Source: a virus. Taken from it: a stretch of DNA of 64,000 nucleotides. The stretch spans positions 1 through 64,000 of IMG/VR virus record IMGVR_UViG_3300029955_000013; one strand, given 5' to 3'. This document shows, in pieces, positions 45,380 through 52,213 of the stretch. Position 1 is the stretch's first letter; each line of letters opens with the position of its first letter. The translations under genes and the position numbers were made by a program. Under the pieces are notes generated by a model that was not told the DNA's origin, did not search any database, and was given only the letters and a program-made list of their open reading frames with translations.

Positions 45380-45403
45380 GGACACATTTTTGTGTCCTTT
45401 TCT
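45380..45403 (+). terminator. Intrinsic terminator
   Basis: Stem GGACACA (45380-45386) / TGTGTCC (45391-45397), TTTT loop, T-rich tail. Similar to the tail-tube terminator stem. Confidence 0.85.
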
Positions 45404-45417
45404 ATTTATAACTCTAA

Positions 45418-45425
45418 TATTTAAA
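45418..45425 (+). promoter_or_regulatory. TATTTAAA box before gene 45440
   Basis: Exact TATTTAAA, 14 nt before the ATG and after a terminator. Confidence 0.6.
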
Positions 45426-45439
45426 ATATAAATACTTAA

Positions 45440-46933
45440 ATGGCCAGTAGGGAATTTGCTGAACAATTACAGACAAGACGTTTTGAAGAGGTAAAGGCGC
45501 TTTTCGCGAGTGTTATCAAAAAGGCGAGAATACTTCAGAAAGGCCTTGACAAGGAAAAGAGGTCTACGGACGACTTTGCATACATGATCGGCGAGCTGCT
45601 TGAGATACAGGAGCACTTCCAGAATTACAGCAAGGAAAAAACTGTTGCCGCACCGAGGGAGAACAACTTCGAGTACTTTAAGGCACTTGCCCGCAACGTA
45701 ATGGTCAGCGTTTCAAATCTTTACAAAGAGCTTGTCAAAGGCGGCTATACCACCGACGATCTCGGCTACGTCAAAGGCATCCTCAGGGACCTTAACAATA
45801 GGCTTTCCGGGTATGACACTATAAAGGAGGGCAGGACGCCGGTTGTTCGCACGAACAGGGTTAGGAGTATTATAAACAAGTTCTCTGGCAACATACTTAC
45901 GATAGAGGACGTCGAGGCTTTCTTCGCCGCGCTTACCAACCAACTTGGTATAGATTTTCACCCAGAAGACAGCTTCTATGATTACATAGACAATAACGGC
46001 CACATGACATTCTCGCCTGCGGACGCAACAGACCTCGACGAGATCATGTCCAATTGCGATGATGTTTGTTCGAGTAAAGGCTTGGATGTAAACCAGGTGG
46101 CGCTCGATACGGTCAATAATAACAAAAGCAACCCGCCTGCGGATGATGACGCCTCACAAGTAGAGGACGAGCAGCCGCTTGAGGAAGAGGACGAGCCGGA
46201 TTATAGCGACGAGGACAACGAGCATGAAAATTCACAGCAGGTCGATGACTTCATTTACAACCTTAAGACGGCCGCAGCGGGTAACCCTAACGCCCTCATC
46301 AAGAAGGCGCAAGAGCTTTCACAGAATTTCAGTTTGGATTTCATGGAATACCTAATAGACGTGCTCGAGCAGAATAATTACAGGGCTGCGGCGGCTGGCG
46401 TAAAGCAGAGCTTCGAGCAGAGGAGCAAAAGCGAGGAGTATAATCACTTCAAGGACAAGATTGATATGAACAGTCGCCTGAATTCTTCTAACTTCAACGA
46501 GAGCGAGTTTGATGATTTCGATACACAGCAACAACCTGAGGAGCAGGATGTCGAGGACTATGGCGACATGGACCAAGAGCCAGTATCGCAGGACGTGATT
46601 GACGAGCTTGAGCACTTCATCAAGCAGGTGAAGATAAACGCGTTGAGGAACCAAAATAATATAAACGACGAGGCTGGCGCCGCGTTCGCCCAATCTTCAG
46701 GTTATAGCAAAGAGGAGCTTGCTGAGTTTTTAAAGGTCCTGAAAGATCACGGAGGTTTCGACCAGATTGTCAAAGGCATAACTGAGGCGATGAGCGACGA
46801 CGGTAGCAACGATGAGGCGCCTATGTGTCATGCATGCAACGGTACTGGAGAGGGGCCTGCGAGCGGTACTTCCTGCCGTTCATGTGGAGGAAGCGGCGTG
46901 GAAGATGTAAGAAATACCTACCAGGACTATTAA
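45440..46933 (+). CDS. Acidic helical protein with C-terminal DnaJ-type zinc finger
   Basis: 497 residues. Charged helical body with two acidic low-complexity stretches (residues ~235-270 and ~355-380). The C-terminus has C-H-A-C-N-G-T-G-E-G and C-R-S-C-G-G-S-G (residues ~462-485), two C-x2-C-x-G-x-G units as in the DnaJ Cys-rich domain. No J-domain (HPD) is present. May chaperone or bind unfolded proteins or nucleic acid. Last gene before the translation island. Confidence 0.6.
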   Translation: MASREFAEQLQTRRFEEVKALFASVIKKARILQKGLDKEKRSTDDFAYMIGELLEIQEHFQNYSKEKTVAAPRENNFEYFKALARNVMVSVSNLYKELVKGGYTTDDLGYVKGILRDLNNRLSGYDTIKEGRTPVVRTNRVRSIINKFSGNILTIEDVEAFFAALTNQLGIDFHPEDSFYDYIDNNGHMTFSPADATDLDEIMSNCDDVCSSKGLDVNQVALDTVNNNKSNPPADDDASQVEDEQPLEEEDEPDYSDEDNEHENSQQVDDFIYNLKTAAAGNPNALIKKAQELSQNFSLDFMEYLIDVLEQNNYRAAAAGVKQSFEQRSKSEEYNHFKDKIDMNSRLNSSNFNESEFDDFDTQQQPEEQDVEDYGDMDQEPVSQDVIDELEHFIKQVKINALRNQNNINDEAGAAFAQSSGYSKEELAEFLKVLKDHGGFDQIVKGITEAMSDDGSNDEAPMCHACNGTGEGPASGTSCRSCGGSGVEDVRNTYQDY

Positions 46934-47002
46934 GGAAAACGGGTTTCTGGGAAAAAAACAAGAAAATTTTTGAAAAAATTTTTTTATTCTGGAAAAGTAC
47001 CG

Positions 47003-47010
47003 TACATTTG
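47003..47010 (+). promoter_or_regulatory. Host-type -7 box (TACATTTG) at the head of the translation island
   Basis: TAnnTTTG match 46 nt before a short ORF and ~200 nt before the first tRNA. No clear -33 element at standard spacing. Likely promoter of the tRNA/GlyRS unit. Confidence 0.55.
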
Positions 47011-47055
47011 TACTCTAAATAGCAAATAAGCAAATTTAAAGTATATAAAATATAT

Positions 47056-47148
47056 ATGAACAACAAGGTAAACATATTGATATTAGGCACCGAAGGCACA
47101 ACAGAGATTCTCGAAGGAATCCACTGGCTCCCAGCTCTATGTTCGTAA
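47056..47148 (+). CDS. Possible 30-residue peptide
   Basis: ATG to TAA frame beginning M-N-N-K-V-N-I-L-I-L-G. Lies after the TACATTTG box and before a terminator; a second mini-frame (ATG at 47159, M-N-K-F-E-A-W-E) runs into the terminator stem. Could be a leader peptide controlling readthrough into the tRNAs. Weak support. Confidence 0.3.
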   Translation: MNNKVNILILGTEGTTEILEGIHWLPALCS

Positions 47149-47171
47149 GTTTACATTATGAATAAATTCGA

Positions 47172-47202
47172 AGCCTGGGAATAATCACCCAGGCTTTTTT
47201 AT
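47172..47202 (+). terminator. Terminator/attenuator before tRNA-Gly(TCC)
   Basis: 8-bp stem AGCCTGGG (47172-47179) / CCCAGGCT (47188-47195) and a T-run, only a few nt before the first tRNA. Overlap with a mini-ORF suggests attenuation is possible. Confidence 0.75.
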
Positions 47203-47208
47203 TTTAAC

Positions 47209-47284
47209 GGGAAAATCGCATAGTCAGGTCTATTGCCTCTGCCTTCCAAGCAGGTGTTCGTCGGTTCGAATCCGTCTTTTCCCT
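47209..47284 (+). tRNA. tRNA-Gly (TCC)
   Basis: Acceptor GGGAAAA/TTTTCCC, T-arm TTCGAAT, anticodon loop CTTCCAA. Just upstream of the GlyRS-like gene. CCA not encoded. Confidence 0.85.
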
Positions 47285-47340
47285 CACACGGGGCTCAGAT
47301 ACAAAGGTATCGTCTGCCCATGTTCTTTGACATATTATTA

Positions 47341-47421
47341 AGCCATGGTGGCACAGTGGTCGACTGCACCGGTCTTGTAAACCGGAATACAACACGTGGG
47401 TTCGAATCCCACCCATGGCTC
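47341..47421 (+). tRNA. tRNA-Thr (TGT)
   Basis: Acceptor AGCCATG/CATGGCT, anticodon stem CCGGT/ACCGG with loop CTTGTAA, T-arm GTGGG-TTCGAAT-CCCAC. The variable region is about 10 nt, slightly long. Confidence 0.85.
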
Positions 47422-47426
47422 ATTAT

Positions 47427-47498
47427 CATCCTGTAGTCTAACGGTTAGGACGTCAGATTTTCACTCTGGAGATGGGGGTTCGATTCTCCCCAGGATGG
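47427..47498 (+). tRNA. tRNA-Glu (TTC)
   Basis: Acceptor CATCCTG/CAGGATG, loop TTTTCAC, T-loop TTCGATT. A GluRS-like gene is encoded at 50679. Confidence 0.85.
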
Positions 47499-47531
47499 CG
47501 ATTTTTAAAAGCTAATTTATAAATTCGTTTT

Positions 47532-48251
47532 ATGGAAAATCTTTATGACATTAACGGCCTCGTTTTCTGGAGCAAGAGGGAGATACAGTTTAGGAGGTAT
47601 GCGCAGGAATTTTTTTCGAGGGAGATAAGTGACCTGCTCATATTTGAGAACAAGAGCTGGTCTTTCCATGAGACTGAAGGCCCGCTGCTCATTCCTAAGT
47701 CCTTAATCAACGCCGATTATACCAACGAGGACATTTGGGTACAGGAAGTAATTGGCGACGATAACGAGCTCGTATTGAGGCCTGAGACTACTCCAAGCTC
47801 TTTCCGGTATGCGGTTTCTTTGATAAATAACTATGTTTCGCTCCCACCTATGGTTGTGGAGCAGACCGGCAAGTCATTCAGGCGGGAGCAGGATCAGGTC
47901 TCAAAGAACATGAGGCTCAAGGAATTCTACCAGCAGGAGTTCCAGTGCATTTATGCGGCGGACACCTTTAATGATTATCAGTCTAAGATATTGCCCGGCT
48001 TGGTGGCGGTTTTCCAAAAGCTGATTGGTAAGCCTTGCAGGATGGTAGATAGCGACAGGCTGCCTTCTTACAGCTTAAGGACTGTCGATGTGGAGGTGAA
48101 TAATGGTAACAAGTGGATGGAGGTTTGTTCTGTTTCAAAACGTACGGATTTTCCTATTCAAGTTAAGTTTGGTTCCAAGGAACCGAAGCCTATGCTGGTT
48201 CTCGAGATCGCGATAGGCCTTGACAGGTGCGTTTACAATTACTTTTTATAA
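47532..48251 (+). CDS. Minimal class II aminoacyl-tRNA synthetase, GlyRS-like
   Basis: 239 residues. Motif 2 region: L-R-P-E-T (~82-86), then G-K-S-F-R-R-E-Q (113-120) and a K-E-F-Y-Q-Q-E-F helix; E-V-C-S-V-S-K-R-T-D-F-P (~197-208) resembles the GlyRS segment with S-R-T-D-Y-D; motif 3 is E-I-A-I-G-L-D-R near the C-terminus. This order fits an alpha2-type GlyRS catalytic core. The anticodon-binding domain is absent (normal GlyRS ~450+ residues). Three tRNA-Gly genes are nearby, one just upstream. ThrRS/ProRS-like alternatives cannot be fully excluded. Confidence 0.7.
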   Translation: MENLYDINGLVFWSKREIQFRRYAQEFFSREISDLLIFENKSWSFHETEGPLLIPKSLINADYTNEDIWVQEVIGDDNELVLRPETTPSSFRYAVSLINNYVSLPPMVVEQTGKSFRREQDQVSKNMRLKEFYQQEFQCIYAADTFNDYQSKILPGLVAVFQKLIGKPCRMVDSDRLPSYSLRTVDVEVNNGNKWMEVCSVSKRTDFPIQVKFGSKEPKPMLVLEIAIGLDRCVYNYFL

Positions 48252-48267
48252 TATTTTGCGGCCGAAA

Positions 48268-48340
48268 AGCATTTGTAGTTCAGTGATAGAACATGCCTCT
48301 CGTAAAGGTAAAACAGCAGTTTGATTCTGCTCTAATGCTC
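48268..48340 (+). tRNA. tRNA-Thr (CGT)
   Basis: Acceptor AGCATTT with TAATGCT (six pairs, one T-T), anticodon loop CTCGTAA, T-arm AGCAG-TTTGATT-CTGCT. Confidence 0.75.
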
Positions 48341-48371
48341 ATAAAGTTTTATTACTCTGGGGATTTCGATG

Positions 48372-48379
48372 TACATTTG
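48372..48379 (+). promoter_or_regulatory. Host-type -7 box (TACATTTG) before gene 48397
   Basis: TAnnTTTG match 17 nt before the ATG at 48397, giving a very short leader. Possible internal promoter of the island. Confidence 0.5.
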
Positions 48380-48396
48380 CTTTGAAACATTATTCT

Positions 48397-48915
48397 ATGT
48401 ACAACATAAACAAGCGAGCGTTGGATATAAGGAAGATGTTTGGTGAGATTGCAGACATGAACAGTCCTTATGCTGGAACTCTGGATCTCGTTGTTAGGGA
48501 GGAAAAGATTTTCTGCATACTTGCCGAGTCGGTTAGCCAAACGCAGGCGAACTTCATGGTTCAAGAAATCTCAATGTCTTTCTTCCAGGACACGAAGAAC
48601 ATGTTGCTGTCGCAGGCCAAACTGATGCAGAATTTCATAGACACTTATTCTTCGTACGGTCCTGAGTTTAAGATAATAGAAGGGCAGCGAATGGCGTACC
48701 AGAATATGCTTAATTCAATAAATGGTTTGATCGAAGATGTTGACTCACATATAGAATTGTACACTCAATATATTGCGACCAACAACATAATAAAGAAAAG
48801 TATGAAGAAGACTATGAGGGAATGGAAGAAGAACGGTTTTCCTGATCGTTTTGCCGACTCGAGAGATATTCAGATAGTTCCAGACATAATGGGTAATGGT
48901 ACCACACCACCATAA
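48397..48915 (+). CDS. Unknown helical protein
   Basis: 172 residues from the ATG at 48397 (frame open to a TTG at 48382 inside the promoter). Predominantly helical, with R-A-L-D-I-R-K-M-F-G-E-I and many Met/Gln. The C-terminal segment is basic then Pro-ending. Not recognised. Lies between tRNA-Thr(CGT) and tRNA-Glu(CTC). Confidence 0.5.
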   Translation: MYNINKRALDIRKMFGEIADMNSPYAGTLDLVVREEKIFCILAESVSQTQANFMVQEISMSFFQDTKNMLLSQAKLMQNFIDTYSSYGPEFKIIEGQRMAYQNMLNSINGLIEDVDSHIELYTQYIATNNIIKKSMKKTMREWKKNGFPDRFADSRDIQIVPDIMGNGTTPP

Positions 48916-48923
48916 ATTAAAAT

Positions 48924-48995
48924 GCTCCGCTCTTCTAACGGTTAGGATGTGACCCTCTCACGGTTACGATACGGGTTCGATTCCCGTGCGGAGTA
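48924..48995 (+). tRNA. tRNA-Glu (CTC)
   Basis: Acceptor GCTCCGC/GCGGAGT, anticodon stem TGACC/GGTTA with loop CTCTCAC, T-arm CGGG-TTCGATT-CCCG. Confidence 0.8.
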
Positions 48996-49010
48996 CAAAA
49001 AATAATTGAA

Positions 49011-49208
49011 ATGGGTTGGAAATGTACGCAGATTTTGACGAGACAGGAGGCGATAAATTTGATTGTTAGGTTGTCTGATGTGAGCATCTTGGAGAGCCTT
49101 TCTGACGACGATTTGTCAAACGTGGTTGACGGATTTTGTGGAGATAACATGGATATGCCTTATTATGGCTGCAACTTCATGGTCTCCGATGTTATAGATA
49201 ATGATTAA
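49011..49208 (+). CDS. Unknown 65-residue protein
   Basis: Acidic small protein (L-S-D-V-S-I-L-E-S-L-S-D-D-D-L) ending Val-Ile-Asp-Asn-Asp. Starts 15 nt after a tRNA and ends 3 nt before the next. Not recognised. Confidence 0.5.
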   Translation: MGWKCTQILTRQEAINLIVRLSDVSILESLSDDDLSNVVDGFCGDNMDMPYYGCNFMVSDVIDND

Positions 49209-49211
49209 ATA

Positions 49212-49285
49212 AGCAGGAATAGCACAATGGCCAGTGTACGGGTTTGCCAAATCTGATATGGGAGTTCGATTCTCCCCTCCTGCTC
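49212..49285 (+). tRNA. tRNA-Gly (GCC), copy 1
   Basis: Acceptor AGCAGGA/TCCTGCT, loop TTGCCAA, T-loop TTCGATT. The anticodon stem uses two G-T pairs. Confidence 0.8.
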
Positions 49286-49368
49286 TGTGTGTGCAAATAA
49301 AGTTCGAATCTTTACCTTATGTACCGGTTAGGGTAGGGTTAGTTCAATTGGTAGAACGGCACAGTGTC
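49286..49368 (+). other. Possible circularly permuted tRNA (3' half before 5' half) or two tRNA remnants
   Basis: Between tRNA-Gly and tRNA-Met. First part: TGTGC then T-arm AAAG-TTCGAAT-CTTT (49299-49313) and ACCTTAT. Second part: GTAGGGT (49333-49339), TA, D-arm GTTC-loop-GAAC and GCACA (49359-49363), then GTGTC. GTAGGGT pairs with ACCTTAT (two G-U) and GCACA pairs perfectly with TGTGC, so the two halves in reversed order could form a cloverleaf with loop GTGTC, i.e. anticodon GTC (Asp). The ends coincide with the neighbours' processing sites. The TG-rich leader makes the anticodon-stem match less decisive; two decayed tRNA pieces remain the simpler alternative. Confidence 0.4.
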
Positions 49369-49441
49369 GGGCATGTAACTCAGCGGTTAGAGTAGTTCGC
49401 TCATAACGAAAAGGTCGTAGGTTCGATTCCTACCTCGCCCA
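49369..49441 (+). tRNA. tRNA-Met or tRNA-Ile2 (CAT)
   Basis: Loop CTCATAA, T-arm GTAGG-TTCGATT-CCTAC. The acceptor GGGCATG/CTCGCCC has two mismatches and the anticodon stem has one. Because AUA codons are common in this genome, lysidine-modified Ile2 is an alternative to elongator Met. Confidence 0.7.
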
Positions 49442-49461
49442 CCTTAAAAGCAAGAATACGA

Positions 49462-49671
49462 ATGGATAAAAATGAGTTAAAGAAGGTTATTTACAAGACA
49501 CAACCGATTGCGATTTTGCTTAATGTCAGGAAAGACGGATTGTCTTATGCTGCGAGTGTCGATAACAAGATAGTAAAGTTCTTTATACCATACGATGAGA
49601 TTGGTGAAGTGGTTTGGTTTGCAGAGATGCCGGCAAAGTTGCTGATAAGGTATTTGATAGATGTTGATTAA
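49462..49671 (+). CDS. Unknown 69-residue protein
   Basis: Small alpha/beta-type protein (P-I-A-I-L-L-N-V-R-K-D-G-L-S-Y-A-A) following tRNA CAT. Nine nt separate it from the next gene. Not recognised. Confidence 0.5.
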   Translation: MDKNELKKVIYKTQPIAILLNVRKDGLSYAASVDNKIVKFFIPYDEIGEVVWFAEMPAKLLIRYLIDVD

Positions 49672-49680
49672 ATATTTTTT

Positions 49681-49962
49681 ATGGAAGCCAAAGAGAAAAG
49701 ATTTCAGGGCCCTAATGGCGAGTTCGTACCGAGTAAACCGCTCAAGAAAGGCTACCTTTCTATAAAGCAAGCTGATGAAATATGTGAGTGGGTTTATTGT
49801 CACGACTCGTTTAGCGACGAAGAGAAGTTAAAAATGATACTTGGGGTGGAGACGCTGATCGGGGACATAATATCTGAGAACCTTGGAGACTTCAATGTGG
49901 CTTATGTTCCAACCTGGTCAACAAAGTTTAATGACAAAACGCCAATATCGTCTAACGGTTAG
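49681..49962 (+). CDS. Unknown protein whose 3' end overlaps a tRNA gene
   Basis: 93 residues, helical, with D-E-I-C-E-W-V-Y and L-I-G-D-I-I-S-E-N-L. The last seven codons and the TAG stop lie inside the following tRNA-Glu (stop in its D-loop), so mRNA and tRNA processing are mutually exclusive on one transcript. Confidence 0.55.
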   Translation: MEAKEKRFQGPNGEFVPSKPLKKGYLSIKQADEICEWVYCHDSFSDEEKLKMILGVETLIGDIISENLGDFNVAYVPTWSTKFNDKTPISSNG

Positions 49963-50013
49963 GATTGCTCGTTTTCAGCGAGAAAGATGTCGGTTCGAAT
50001 CCGTCTATTGGTT
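49941..50013 (+). tRNA. tRNA-Glu (TTC), second copy
   Basis: Acceptor GCCAATA/TATTGGT, loop TTTTCAG, T-loop TTCGAAT. Overlaps the 3' end of the preceding CDS by 22 nt. Confidence 0.75.
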
Positions 50014-50098
50014 CAAAACTTGGAGGAATCTGGGTCTATCCTGAATTAATAAAGTGCGAGCAAGTGTACATATCTCGCCGCAATAAAGTAAGAGGGAT

Positions 50099-50170
50099 CG
50101 TGGATTAGCTCAGTGGTAGAGTAGCAGGCTGATGGACTGTTGGTCGGTGGTTCAAATCCACCATCCACAA
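50099..50170 (+). tRNA. tRNA-Ile (GAT), copy 1, with C1-A72
   Basis: D-stem GCTC/GAGT, T-arm GGTGG-TTCAAAT-CCACC, loop CTGATGG. The standard fold gives CGTGGAT/ATCCACA with a C1-A72 mismatch, normally an initiator feature, and a G-A pair closing the anticodon stem. Confidence 0.7.
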
Positions 50171-50252
50171 CAAACCAGATAGGAATGTCTGGTGTGCTCT
50201 GGTAATGAGAGTGTGAATAAGCGCGAATAAAACACACTGGTAAGAAACAGAG

Positions 50253-50324
50253 TGTACTATAGGGTAGTGGTAGCCCGTCGGCATCAACAGCCGAAGATCT
50301 CAGGTTCGATTCCTGGTAGTGCAA
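50253..50324 (+). tRNA. tRNA with anticodon CAA (Leu), class I shape
   Basis: Acceptor TGTACTA/TAGTGCA, anticodon stem TCGGC/GCCGA with loop ATCAACA, five-nt variable loop, T-loop TTCGATT. Leu tRNAs normally have a long variable arm; this one does not. Confidence 0.75.
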
Positions 50325-50330
50325 CAATTT

Positions 50331-50669
50331 ATGGCTGAATATTATCATATAACTAATAGTAAAAACCTTAGTAATATCCTTACGGAAGGCCTGATACCAA
50401 ACAAGGGATATGGCATGAGCCGTAGGTTAATAAAGCATAACAAAAACTTTATTACGGATAATATTGCCTACATAATTCATAAGCAGATAGGCTTCAAAAG
50501 GTTTATTACAAAAGATTATGTAGTTCTTAATATCGAGCCATACGGTTTAAATATCAAAGAACACACTTATTGGGATCATATAAACCATAAACATGAAGTT
50601 GCAAAGCATGAGTTTGTTTGTTTTGACGTAATATTACCGAACAAAATTAGTGTAATGCAGAACAATTAA
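50331..50669 (+). CDS. Small ART/KptA-like protein
   Basis: 112 residues from the ATG seven nt after the tRNA (a GTG at 50319 would be inside the tRNA). Y-Y-H-I-T-N-S-K-N-L-S-N-I-L-T-E-G-L-I-P-N-K is the entry motif of RNA 2'-phosphotransferase/ADP-ribosyltransferase-like domains, followed by Y-V-V-L-N-I and a closing F-D-V-I-L-P-N-K-I-S-V. KptA/Tpt1 removes the 2'-phosphate left by some tRNA-ligation pathways; other small ART families modify nucleic acid or proteins. Context between tRNAs and near an RNA ligase favours RNA-related work, but this is inference. Confidence 0.5.
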   Translation: MAEYYHITNSKNLSNILTEGLIPNKGYGMSRRLIKHNKNFITDNIAYIIHKQIGFKRFITKDYVVLNIEPYGLNIKEHTYWDHINHKHEVAKHEFVCFDVILPNKISVMQNN

Positions 50670-50678
50670 AATAATTTT

Positions 50679-51551
50679 ATGAACACACGTATTGCGCCTT
50701 CCCCAACAGGCTTTTTTCATCTGGGGACTGCACGGACAGCTTATCACAACTGGCTTGTGGCTCGCGCAACGGGTGGCTTGTTCACCCTGAGGATCGACGA
50801 CACCGACGACGACAGGAACGATGAGGGTCATGTACAGATGATCTACGACTGCATGGACTGGCTTGGTCTCGATTATGACGATACTTTCAGGCAGAGCGAC
50901 CGGAACAAGATTTATGTTGATTACGCTCAGTTCCTTTTGGACATTGATTATGCTACTGTTGCCGACAATGGTGCTATAATGTTTAGATTTCGTGATGAAG
51001 ATTTAATTCACTTTTTTAACGACACTATCGCCGGCAAGATAGAAACTAAGCAGGATGACATCGACAATCTTAGGAGCCTTGTTCTTATGAAGTCTGATGG
51101 TAACCCTACTTATAACTTCTGTTCCATTGTCGACGACTACCTAAGCAAGATAGACTGGATAATTCGTGGCGCCGATCACATAAAGAATACGATAAAACAG
51201 CTACATGTCATAGAGGCAGTTCAGTCTTTGGATAATCCGGTTAATTATTGGAAACCAAAGTTCACCCATGTGGGCCTTATACACGACATGAGCAACAAGA
51301 AGCTGTCCAAGAGGACCGGTGCGAAAAGCGTGCTCGACTACAAGAACGAAGGCGTAAAGCCGGGTGCTCTGCTCAACACGCTGCTTAGGATTGGCTGGGC
51401 GCCTACCGACCCGAACTTCGACTCGAAGCATAAGATCGTGACGAAGGACATGGCGGTGGACATGATACTCAAGGAAGGTAACTTCAGGTCTGCTCCCGGT
51501 AAGTTCGATCCGATGAAACTCGCATACTACAATAAAAAGCATAGTAATTAA
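50679..51551 (+). CDS. Compact glutamyl-tRNA synthetase-like protein
   Basis: 290 residues, class I. R-I-A-P-S-P-T-G-F-F-H-L-G-T (HIGH-type at 14-17), R-I-D-D-T-D at ~38-43, W-I-I-R-G-A-D-H at ~160-167, and K-L-S-K-R at 208-212 followed by T-G-A. These are GluRS/GlxRS hallmarks. Typical bacterial GluRS is ~470-500 residues; the C-terminal anticodon-binding domain is missing, recalling the truncated Glu-Q-tRNA(Asp) synthetase, which modifies tRNA instead. Three tRNA-Glu genes lie upstream, so a charging role is plausible. Confidence 0.82.
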   Translation: MNTRIAPSPTGFFHLGTARTAYHNWLVARATGGLFTLRIDDTDDDRNDEGHVQMIYDCMDWLGLDYDDTFRQSDRNKIYVDYAQFLLDIDYATVADNGAIMFRFRDEDLIHFFNDTIAGKIETKQDDIDNLRSLVLMKSDGNPTYNFCSIVDDYLSKIDWIIRGADHIKNTIKQLHVIEAVQSLDNPVNYWKPKFTHVGLIHDMSNKKLSKRTGAKSVLDYKNEGVKPGALLNTLLRIGWAPTDPNFDSKHKIVTKDMAVDMILKEGNFRSAPGKFDPMKLAYYNKKHSN

Positions 51552-51556
51552 AAAAA

Positions 51557-51576
51557 TGTCGCACATCAGTGCGACA
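51557..51576 (+). promoter_or_regulatory. 5' leader hairpin of tRNA-Thr(GGT)
   Basis: Perfect stem TGTCGCAC (51557-51564) / GTGCGACA (51569-51576), ATCA loop, ends 3 nt before the tRNA. No T-run after it, so not a plus-strand terminator. Confidence 0.6.
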
Positions 51577-51579
51577 CTC

Positions 51580-51650
51580 GCCCGTATAATTTAATGGAAG
51601 ACTAATCCTTTGGTATGGGATATGCATCAGTTCGATTCTGATTATGGGCT
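51580..51650 (+). tRNA. tRNA-Thr (GGT, probable)
   Basis: Acceptor GCCCGTA/TATGGGC, T-arm ATCAG-TTCGATT-CTGAT. Best anticodon stem ATCCT/GGGAT leaves loop TTGGTAT (anticodon GGT, A37). A shifted reading would give TGG (Pro) but pairs poorly. Confidence 0.65.
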
Positions 51651-51666
51651 CATAAAATTTCAATTA

Positions 51667-51837
51667 ATGCAGTTATCGTTTGGTATTGGTGATACGGTTT
51701 ACGCGAACGTTGGTGGCCAGGAGATGAAAATATTGGATGTCTCTGGCAACACGTATATTTGTCAGGTAATTGTTGACGGTAAGACGGAAAAGGTTAACTT
51801 CGAAAAGGGAACAGTACACAAGAAAATAAGGAAATAA
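51667..51837 (+). CDS. Unknown 56-residue protein
   Basis: ATG at 51667 chosen because upstream in-frame starts fall within the tRNA. Beta-barrel-like pattern (G-D-T-V-Y-A-N-V-G-G-Q-E-M-K-I-L-D-V) suggestive of a small SH3/OB-like fold. Not recognised. Confidence 0.5.
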   Translation: MQLSFGIGDTVYANVGGQEMKILDVSGNTYICQVIVDGKTEKVNFEKGTVHKKIRK

Positions 51838-51876
51838 TTTATAAATGGAAAACATTCACGTCTCGTCTGGATAGCT

Positions 51877-51897
51877 CATCATTGATCAACAATGATG
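51877..51897 (+). promoter_or_regulatory. Hairpin covering the start codon of 51892
   Basis: CATCATTG (51877-51884) / CAATGATG (51890-51897), five-nt loop. The ATG at 51892 lies in the 3' strand, so translation could be controlled by its opening. Confidence 0.5.
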
Positions 51898-52095
51898 ACT
51901 ACAATTACAAGAACTCGATTTTGGAGAGTCGAGTGGATCCATAGAAATGGATACCGTGCACCACATTCGTTTGTGGAAGCAAAAAACAAGAAAGAGGCTG
52001 TGAAAATAGCCCAAGATAATTCCAGGTTTACTGATTTTCCCAAGACTTGGTCCTTTAATCTTGTCCGCTTAGTGGAGAAGGGAGAGGAAGAATAA
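51892..52095 (+). CDS. Unknown 67-residue basic protein
   Basis: R-T-R-F-W-R-V-E-W-I-H and E-A-K-N-K-K-E-A-V-K-I-A-Q-D-N: a compact alpha/beta pattern seen in small phage proteins. Start codon is inside a perfect hairpin. Function unknown. Confidence 0.5.
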   Translation: MMTTITRTRFWRVEWIHRNGYRAPHSFVEAKNKKEAVKIAQDNSRFTDFPKTWSFNLVRLVEKGEEE

Positions 52096-52186
52096 ATGAC
52101 TTAAAACCGAACGGGTTTGTGGACAAGCAACAACCTGCTCCTGGCCAGCAATGGTATATGGAAAAACCACTTTAAATATGTTGTCG

Positions 52187-52210
52187 TGAAAGGGGGCGGT
52201 GACCCTTTCA
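52187..52210 (+). promoter_or_regulatory. 5' leader hairpin of tRNA-Gly(GCC) copy 2
   Basis: 8-bp stem TGAAAGGG (52187-52194) / CCCTTTCA (52203-52210), ends 3 nt before the tRNA; no T-run. Confidence 0.6.
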
Positions 52211-52213
52211 AAT

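Noticed and set aside
48352-48564. Minus-strand frames over tRNA and small genes in the 47-62 kb island
   Set aside because: Short, overlap well-supported plus-strand genes and have no upstream signals.
51610-51666. Upstream starts of several small genes inside tRNAs (51610, 55459, 58394)
   Set aside because: Starts fall within mature tRNA sequence; ATGs shortly after the tRNAs are more credible.
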